Assembly (NCBI GenBank): GCA_021800315.1
Contig: JAJYZD010000011.1
Coordinates: 1 to 27,062 of the forward strand
DNA length: 27,062 nucleotides
DNA from: Bacillota bacterium
Lineage (GTDB): Bacteria; Bacillota; Desulfotomaculia; Desulfotomaculales; JAJYZD01
Direction: 5' to 3'
Each line of letters begins with the position of its first letter. The first letter of the stretch is position 1. The position numbers and the translations under genes are program-made. A model generated the notes under the pieces. It saw only the letters and a list, made by a program, of their open reading frames with translations, ran no database searches and had not been told where the DNA came from. Positions 22,260-27,062 of this stretch are shown here, in pieces.

Positions 22260-23141
22260 TCACTCGTAACCGAAAATCCTCAGGTACTCCTCCCGGTTGC
22301 GCCAGTCCTCCTTGACCTTGACCCACAGGTCCAGGTAGACCTTGGTGCCCAGGAATTCTTCCATCTCCCGGCGGGAAGCCGTGCCCACCTTCTTGAGCAT
22401 CGCTCCCCCCCGCCCTATCAAGATGGCCCTCTGGGTTTCCTTCTCGGTGTAAACGACCGCCCGGAGGTACAGGGTGCCGTCCGGGCGGCTCCTTTTTTCC
22501 TCCACCACCACCGCCACGGTGTGCGGCACCTCCTGGCCGGTGAGGAGAAGCACCTTCTCCCGCACCAGTTCCCCCAGGAGGAACTCCTCCGGCCGGTCCG
22601 AAACCGTCGTTGACGGGTAGTAGGGCGGGCCGGACGGCAGATACCGCACCACCAGGCCGATCAGGCGGTCCAGATTCTCCCCCGTTTTGGCCGACACCGG
22701 GATTATCTCGGCAAAGTTTCCCTCCCGCCGCCAGGCGTCGATAACCGGCAGAAGGCCGGGTTTTGTGAGCAGGTCCACCTTGTTGATCACTAAAAACACC
22801 GGGGCGGAGCCCAGGCCCACCAGAACGGAGCGGTCCCCCTTGCCGGGGGCGCCTTGCGCCACGAACAGGACCAGGTCGGCATCTTTGACCGAGTTCAGGG
22901 CGCTTTTCACCATACGGTCGTTCAGGAGGTGCCGGGGCCGGTGCACCCCGGGCGTGTCGACGAAGACAACCTGGGCCCGGTCCAGGGTGAGGATCCCCGC
23001 GAGACAGGCGCGGGTGGTCTGGGGCTTGTCCGAGACAATGGCCACCTTGCGGCCCACCAGGGTGTTCAAAAGGGTGGATTTGCCCACGTTGGGACGCCCC
23101 GCCACGGCTACGAAACCGGACCGGAATTCCTTACCGTCCAC
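22260..23141 (-). CDS. era: GTPase Era
   Basis: A 293-residue essential GTPase that binds the 3' end of 16S rRNA and assists small-subunit maturation. The G domain shows G1 AGRPNVGKSTLLN (residues 14-26), the switch region KPQTTRA, G3 VDTPGVHRPRHLLND and G4 VINKVDLL. The KH RNA-binding domain ends with GTKVYLDLWVKVKEDWRNRE. It is the last gene of the pgpH-ybeY-dgkA-cdd-era run and overlaps the cdd stop by 11 bases. Termination is provided by the hairpin directly after its stop. Confidence 0.97.
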   Translation of the reverse strand: MDGKEFRSGFVAVAGRPNVGKSTLLNTLVGRKVAIVSDKPQTTRACLAGILTLDRAQVVFVDTPGVHRPRHLLNDRMVKSALNSVKDADLVLFVAQGAPGKGDRSVLVGLGSAPVFLVINKVDLLTKPGLLPVIDAWRREGNFAEIIPVSAKTGENLDRLIGLVVRYLPSGPPYYPSTTVSDRPEEFLLGELVREKVLLLTGQEVPHTVAVVVEEKRSRPDGTLYLRAVVYTEKETQRAILIGRGGAMLKKVGTASRREMEEFLGTKVYLDLWVKVKEDWRNREEYLRIFGYE

Positions 23142-23544
23142 TGTCCATCCCTCCGTTCCCCGGGGCCGGAAGCCGGAAAGCGCGGGGCAGCAAGTCCGCC
23201 AGGCTGGTCTCCCGCCGGTCCCCGCGGCAGGCCAGGACCACCGTAAGGCGGGGAGCGAACTCGGCCAGCACTTGCAGGCAGGCCCCGCACGGATAGATGC
23301 CGTCGCGATCCGCGACCAGCGCCAGCGCCGTGAAATCCCGCTCCCCGGCGCTGACGGCCTTGAACAGGGCCACCCGCTCGGCGCACACGGTCAGACCGAA
23401 CGAGGCGTTTTCCACGTTGCAGCCGGAGTAAATCCGGCCGTCCTCAGTCGCCAGGGCGGCTCCCACCCGGAAGCCGGAATAGGGGGCATAGGCGCGCTCC
23501 CGGGCGGCCGCGGCCGCGACGATTAGCTTCTCCATCTCCGGCAA
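23131..23544 (-). CDS. cdd: Cytidine deaminase
   Basis: A 137-residue zinc enzyme that deaminates cytidine and deoxycytidine in pyrimidine salvage. Zinc ligands are C54, C86 and C89, and the proton-shuttling Glu is E56, in TVCAERVALFKA and PCGACLQVLAEF. Substrate residues lie in FRVGAAL and SGCNVENASFG. The TTG start at 23544 has GGGGG about 9 bases upstream; an ATG three codons in overlaps any ribosome site and is less likely. It is placed between dgkA and era, as in many Firmicutes. Confidence 0.95.
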   Translation of the reverse strand: MPEMEKLIVAAAAARERAYAPYSGFRVGAALATEDGRIYSGCNVENASFGLTVCAERVALFKAVSAGERDFTALALVADRDGIYPCGACLQVLAEFAPRLTVVLACRGDRRETSLADLLPRAFRLPAPGNGGMDSGR

Positions 23545-23555
23545 GATCCAACCCC

Positions 23556-24206
23556 CTACAATCGAAAATTAGCGAGAAGCAACCCGCCGAGCACACCGGC
23601 GACCGCGCCTCCCCAGGCGGACCAGCCCCAGGCGGGGCGGACCGGAACCAGGCCGGCCAAGACCAGGCAGACGGCCGGACCGAACAGGCCGCCTGCGGCC
23701 GCCAGACCGGTGCCCAGGGCCAAGACCCCCGCCACACCCCACGACGGGGCGTAAACGCGGGGCAAAAGCGGACGGACCAGGAGGGAAATCCCGGCGGCGG
23801 CAGCCACCGCCGGAATGGTGCGCAGGACTGCGGCGCCCAGGGGCGCAAGGGCCGCCAGCCGCGGCCAAAACAAAAAAAGACCGGTCCCGGCGGCGCTAAC
23901 CGCCGTGACCAAGACGGCGCCGGCGGCGGCATCCTTGGCCACCTTGGCCAGCGGGCGCCAGGCGGTTCCGTACAGGTCCACCGCCGCCTCCAGGGCGGTG
24001 TTGAACAGTTCGGCCGCCAGCACCATGGTCACGGCCAGGATCAGAACGAGGAGGAGCAGCGGGGACAGGCGGAGGTAAAGCGCCAGCGCCCAGGCCGTAA
24101 AAGCCAGGAAGAGATGGATGCGCATGTTGCGCTGGGTGCGCACCGCGTAAGCCAACCCCGCCAGGGCGCAGGCGAAGCTCCGGACAACTCGCTTGACTCT
24201 AGGCAT
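23556..24206 (-). CDS. dgkA: Undecaprenol/diacylglycerol kinase (DgkA) with degenerate PAP2-like C-terminal domain
   Basis: The first 110 residues are a Gram-positive DgkA (undecaprenol kinase): three membrane helices with AVRTQRNMRIHLFLA, the catalytic AELFNTALEAAVDLYG and KVAKDAAAGAVL. It phosphorylates undecaprenol to recycle the cell-wall lipid carrier. The remaining 105 residues form an unusual hydrophobic extension (typical DgkA is 120-130 residues). Its spacing follows a PAP2 phosphatase: VRPLLPRV for the RP motif, APSWGV where PSGH is expected, and VRPAWGWSAWGGAVAG where SRxxxxxHxxxD is expected. Both catalytic His and the Asp are absent. ATG 24206 overlaps the ybeY stop by 8 bases; a TTG three codons upstream is the alternative. 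Confidence 0.85.
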   Translation of the reverse strand: MPRVKRVVRSFACALAGLAYAVRTQRNMRIHLFLAFTAWALALYLRLSPLLLLVLILAVTMVLAAELFNTALEAAVDLYGTAWRPLAKVAKDAAAGAVLVTAVSAAGTGLFLFWPRLAALAPLGAAVLRTIPAVAAAAGISLLVRPLLPRVYAPSWGVAGVLALGTGLAAAGGLFGPAVCLVLAGLVPVRPAWGWSAWGGAVAGVLGGLLLANFRL

Positions 24207-24660
24207 CGCGCGCAAGGCCCAGTACGGCCAGGACGGCCTCCTCGCGGTCCCGCATCCGCCGCCGCCCCTCCGGTTGGTGGTGATCGAAACCGAGCAGGTG
24301 CAATACGCCGTGCACGGTCAGAAAGGCCGCCTCGCGGGCGAGCGGATGCCCGTATTCCCGGGCCTGCCTCTCGGCCGCCGGCATGGCGATGACCACGTCC
24401 CCCAGCACCGTCTCGGGCCCGTCCGGATCGGTTTCGGGATCGTCCAGGGGGAAGGACAGCACGTCGGTGGGAGCGTCCACGCCCCGGTAACGGTGGTTGA
24501 GTTCGCGGATCCGGGCGTCGTCGACCAGTGCCACGCTCACTTCGACCCCCGCCGGAACATTCTGCCCGGCCAGGGCGGCCAGCGCGGCCTCCCTGATGGT
24601 GTCCACAAGGCCGGCCTCAACCGGCACTTCTTCTTGCAGATTGCTTACGAGCACCGGCAT
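24199..24660 (-). CDS. ybeY: Endoribonuclease YbeY (rRNA maturation)
   Basis: A 153-residue metallo-endoribonuclease for 16S rRNA 3'-end processing and ribosome quality control. The zinc site is the signature TVHGVLHLLGFDHHQPEGRR with its three histidines. Upstream are RELNHRYRGVDAPTDVLSFP and LGDVVIAMPAAERQAREYGH, both characteristic. I chose ATG 24660 since AGGAGG lies 7 bases upstream; a TTG two codons earlier is too close to that site. It overlaps the 3' end of pgpH by 44 bases and the start of dgkA by 8, consistent with one tightly coupled operon. Confidence 0.96.
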   Translation of the reverse strand: MPVLVSNLQEEVPVEAGLVDTIREAALAALAGQNVPAGVEVSVALVDDARIRELNHRYRGVDAPTDVLSFPLDDPETDPDGPETVLGDVVIAMPAAERQAREYGHPLAREAAFLTVHGVLHLLGFDHHQPEGRRRMRDREEAVLAVLGLARDA

Positions 24661-26794
24661 TCCCAACCCTCCTCTCGGTCAACTGCCTGGTCAGGTCCGG
24701 ATACTCGATCCGGTAGTGGAAGATACCCGACAGCACCTGTAAAAACGCACCCGCTATGGAATCCAGATCCTTGAAGGTGAGGTCGCATTCGTCCAGTTGG
24801 CCGTCCAGGAACTTGTCTTTGATCAGTTTGCGCACCAGGCCTTCCACCCGCCCGGGGGTGGGGTTCGCCAGCGCCCGGACGGCGGCTTCCACGATATCCG
24901 CCAGCATGACTATGGCCGCCTCCCTGGTTTTGGGGCGCGGCCCCTCGTAGCGGAACTCTTCCTCGGTAAGGGTCTCCGTCCGGTCGTTCTCCAGGGCCTT
25001 GTGATAGAAGTAGGTTATGAGGCCGGTGCCGTGGTGCTGTTCGATGATGTCGACGACGCTCCGGGGTACCTTGTGCTCCCTGGCCATCTCCACACCGTCC
25101 CGGACGTGGGAGGTCAGGATGAGCGTGGACAGGCTGGGGGAAATCTTGTCGTGGGGATTTTCCCCGTTGATCTGGTTCTCAATGAAAAAGTAGGGGCGTT
25201 TAACCTTGCCGATGTCGTGGAAATAGGCCCCGGCCCGGACCAGGGGACCGTCGCCCCCCACCGCGCTGGCCGCCGCCTCCGCCATGTTGCCCATGATGAT
25301 GCTGTGGTGGTAGGTACCCGGCGCCTCGGTCAAAAGCCGCCTGAGCAACACGTGGTTGGGATTGGCCAGTTCCAGGAGGCGCACCGGCGAGGTGATACCG
25401 AACGTTCCCTCCAGGAAGGGCAGCGCGCCGTTGGTGAGCACGGAGGACAGAACCCCGTTGACCGCGCCCAGGATCAAGCTGGCCGGCGCCAGCACCGCCC
25501 AGGGAACGGAGGCGGAAAGCCCCACCGTCAGGATGGCCAGGGCGCTGGAACCGGCGACGAAGATGCCGGCCCGCACCAGGTCGCCGCGCTGGGAGAGGCG
25601 CGACACGGCGAACACCCCGGTGATGCCCCCGATAAACCCCACGATGCCGAAGCGCAGCTGGTAATCCGCCATGACCGCCACCAGCACCGCCAAAACGGCC
25701 GTCACCACCACGGCCGTCCGCGAGTCCAGGAGGACCGTCACCAGCATGCCCGCCGCCGCGACGGGAACCGCGTAACCTACCAGGACGCCGAACGGGCCCT
25801 GGTTCATGTTGATGGACAGGATGGCCTTGCCCACCGCCAGCACCAGGATCATCACGATGCCCAGGAGGTACAGGTGGGAGGAGTTGCGGAAAAGGGCCCG
25901 GTTTTGCTGGTAGAGGTAGAACAGGATCACGGCCATCAGGAGTGCCACCAAAAGGGCGGTGCCGGCCAGGCCGGCGTCGGCCGAACCGGGCCGGGAAAGG
26001 CCCAGGGCCTGCAATGCGGCCACCTCGCCGGATGTCACGATTTCCCCTTCGCCCACTATCTTCTGGCCCCTCTTGACGGTCGCCATGACCGGCGCCACGG
26101 CGCGGGCCGCCGCTTCCTGGGCGGCCTGGGTGCGCGCGGGATCGTAAATCTCGTTCGGTTTAAGGTAATTGGTGATGAGCAGACCGGCCAAAGCCTGGTA
26201 GGCGCTGTCAAGGTAAAGGGAGGATATGCCGGCCGCAAGGCTGGCCCTGGCCGCCGTCAGCTTGTCGTTGGCCACTCCCCCGGGCGCCTCCATGGCCTGG
26301 CGCACCAGACCGTCGAGACCCCGGTGCAGGCGGTTCAACTCGCTGGCGTTGGGTCTTACCAGTTCGGAAAGGAGGTATGAGGGTACGGAAAAAGGCAGGG
26401 CGGCCTGCAACTGGGTTTCCCGGGCGCTGGTCCCGGCGGCGGAGTTCTGGGCCGCCTGGACCGCGGAGAGCGCCTTGTCGATGTCGCCGGTGACCTGGCT
26501 TTCCACCTGGGGGTTAAAGTCGTACTGCCGCGGTACCTGCCCCATCGCGGCTTGCCTGGCGGCCCGGGTGTCGGCCGTATTCTCGTACTGCACGGTGCGG
26601 GGCGCCTGGATGGTGGCCGGCGCCACCTGGTTGACCTTCAGGTCGTATTGTCTGGGGAGGAAGGCCATGGAAACGACCGCGGTAATCAACGCCAAAAACA
26701 ACAAACCGACCAGACCCCGCCGGACGGCATTTTGCCGCGCCAGAAACGGGACCACCCGCCAGGCACCTAAAACATATTTTTTCAAGGAAAACAT
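24617..26794 (-). CDS. pgpH: PgpH-type 7TM HD-domain c-di-AMP phosphodiesterase
   Basis: A 725-residue membrane protein. There is an N-terminal transmembrane helix (about 26-47) and then a large extracellular 7TMR-HDED domain (about 50-280). A membrane bundle of about seven helices (about 285-465) precedes a cytoplasmic HD phosphodiesterase domain. The metal site is visible as H496-H497 in GTYHHSIIMGN, H526-D527 in AGAYFHDIGKVKRP, HVRDGVEMAREH and IIEQHHGTGLITYFYHKA. PgpH enzymes hydrolyse the second messenger c-di-AMP. The ATG at 26794 has GGGGTG 4 bases upstream. In most Firmicutes phoH lies just upstream; here an iscB-type gene is found instead, so the native promoter may lie farther away or have been displaced. 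Confidence 0.95.
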   Translation of the reverse strand: MFSLKKYVLGAWRVVPFLARQNAVRRGLVGLLFLALITAVVSMAFLPRQYDLKVNQVAPATIQAPRTVQYENTADTRAARQAAMGQVPRQYDFNPQVESQVTGDIDKALSAVQAAQNSAAGTSARETQLQAALPFSVPSYLLSELVRPNASELNRLHRGLDGLVRQAMEAPGGVANDKLTAARASLAAGISSLYLDSAYQALAGLLITNYLKPNEIYDPARTQAAQEAAARAVAPVMATVKRGQKIVGEGEIVTSGEVAALQALGLSRPGSADAGLAGTALLVALLMAVILFYLYQQNRALFRNSSHLYLLGIVMILVLAVGKAILSINMNQGPFGVLVGYAVPVAAAGMLVTVLLDSRTAVVVTAVLAVLVAVMADYQLRFGIVGFIGGITGVFAVSRLSQRGDLVRAGIFVAGSSALAILTVGLSASVPWAVLAPASLILGAVNGVLSSVLTNGALPFLEGTFGITSPVRLLELANPNHVLLRRLLTEAPGTYHHSIIMGNMAEAAASAVGGDGPLVRAGAYFHDIGKVKRPYFFIENQINGENPHDKISPSLSTLILTSHVRDGVEMAREHKVPRSVVDIIEQHHGTGLITYFYHKALENDRTETLTEEEFRYEGPRPKTREAAIVMLADIVEAAVRALANPTPGRVEGLVRKLIKDKFLDGQLDECDLTFKDLDSIAGAFLQVLSGIFHYRIEYPDLTRQLTERRVGNAGARKQSARRSAG

Positions 26795-26883
26795 GGTTCA
26801 CCCCGCAAACGCCTGGTGCTCCCGTTGTCCGCCGCCCCGTGCCCCCCCGGCTTCACCGAACTGCCGCGCGGATGCCCCTGCCT

Positions 26884-27062
26884 TTAAACATGGGGAGGAA
26901 GCGCGGCACCGGCGTTAGCCGGCAATGATTCCCTCTCGTACTGCCATCCATTAGCTCTCTGCAGGAGACGACAGTATCTCGCTGAAATGCCCTGGCAGAT
27001 TCGTTTTCCGGTACCGTCCCTGATGTCGAAGTAGCCCGTCTTCCTGACAGCGACCCTGCCAC
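26884..27062 (-). CDS. iscB: C-terminal end of an IscB-type RNA-guided HNH nuclease (partial, runs off right edge)
   Basis: The last 58 codons of a minus-strand gene end at TAA (26886-26884); the 5' part lies beyond the window. The translation begins GRVAVRKTGYFDIRDG and continues KRICQGISARYCRLLQRANG and WQYERES, ending in AALPPHV. This closely follows the C-terminal module I recall from IscB proteins, where GRVAVRxxGSFNI is followed by QGISxxYCRxLxRxDGYxY. IscB is the ancestor-like relative of Cas9 carried by IS200/IS605-type elements and uses an omegaRNA encoded 5' of the gene, hence outside this window. RuvC and HNH motifs cannot be checked here. No start codon is in view, and a longer alternative frame overlaps it. 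The 89 bases between its stop and pgpH may hold the element end, but I see no diagnostic hairpin there. Confidence 0.7.
   Translation of the reverse strand, partial: GRVAVRKTGYFDIRDGTGKRICQGISARYCRLLQRANGWQYERESLPANAGAALPPHV

Noticed and set aside
26853..27062. Alternative 69-codon minus-strand frame overlapping the iscB end
   Set aside because: Its translation has no family resemblance and ends in basic low-complexity sequence, while the frame ending at 26884 gives a coherent IscB-like C-terminus.

Overview
The window looks like chromosome of a GC-rich, endospore-forming Gram-positive bacterium, most like the Peptococcia/Desulfotomaculum-Desulforudis-Ammonifex group. This is inferred from the sepF-proC-yggT and pgpH-ybeY-dgkA-cdd-era gene orders, two-subunit glycine decarboxylase (gcvPA/gcvPB), strong Shine-Dalgarno sites with frequent GTG/TTG starts, and sigma-A type promoters. 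The species cannot be named from the sequence alone.

Left block (1-9772). A decayed plus-strand AAA-type ATPase gene abuts a minus-strand set. One tight cluster runs MBL/beta-CASP RNase - pgeF - orphan OmpR-type response regulator - HlyD-like membrane protein - yggS. A separate sepF gene has its own near-perfect promoter and a terminator-like hairpin, followed by proC and yggT. Divergently, on the plus strand, lie a two-LysM protein with a proline-rich linker, then a promoter driving fmdB-type zinc ribbon and alanine racemase.

AT-rich island (about 10000-13570). This is foreign DNA judged by base composition. It holds an AlbA_2/HATPase regulator broken by a one-base frameshift and an IS91-family element. 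The IS91 transposase gene is itself split by a 126-bp MITE-like element with 24-bp terminal inverted repeats and a perfect 8-bp target duplication; removing the element restores a 430-codon frame. The right edge of the island cuts off the 3' end of a class III aminotransferase gene.

Glycine/alanine block (13556-20088, minus strand). A consensus promoter, a single-aptamer glycine riboswitch and an overlapping terminator precede gcvT-gcvH-gcvPA-gcvPB-ald and the truncated aminotransferase. The layout suggests a glycine-induced operon linking glycine cleavage to alanine/glyoxylate chemistry, with its last step lost to the IS91 insertion.

Right block (20601-27062). A YveA-like APC permease (plus strand) shares a terminator with the convergent pgpH-ybeY-dgkA-cdd-era operon. 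DgkA carries a C-terminal domain that looks like a PAP2 phosphatase stripped of its catalytic histidines. At the extreme right edge, the last 58 codons of what I read as an iscB gene (RNA-guided HNH nuclease of IS200/IS605-type elements) end 89 bp upstream of pgpH.
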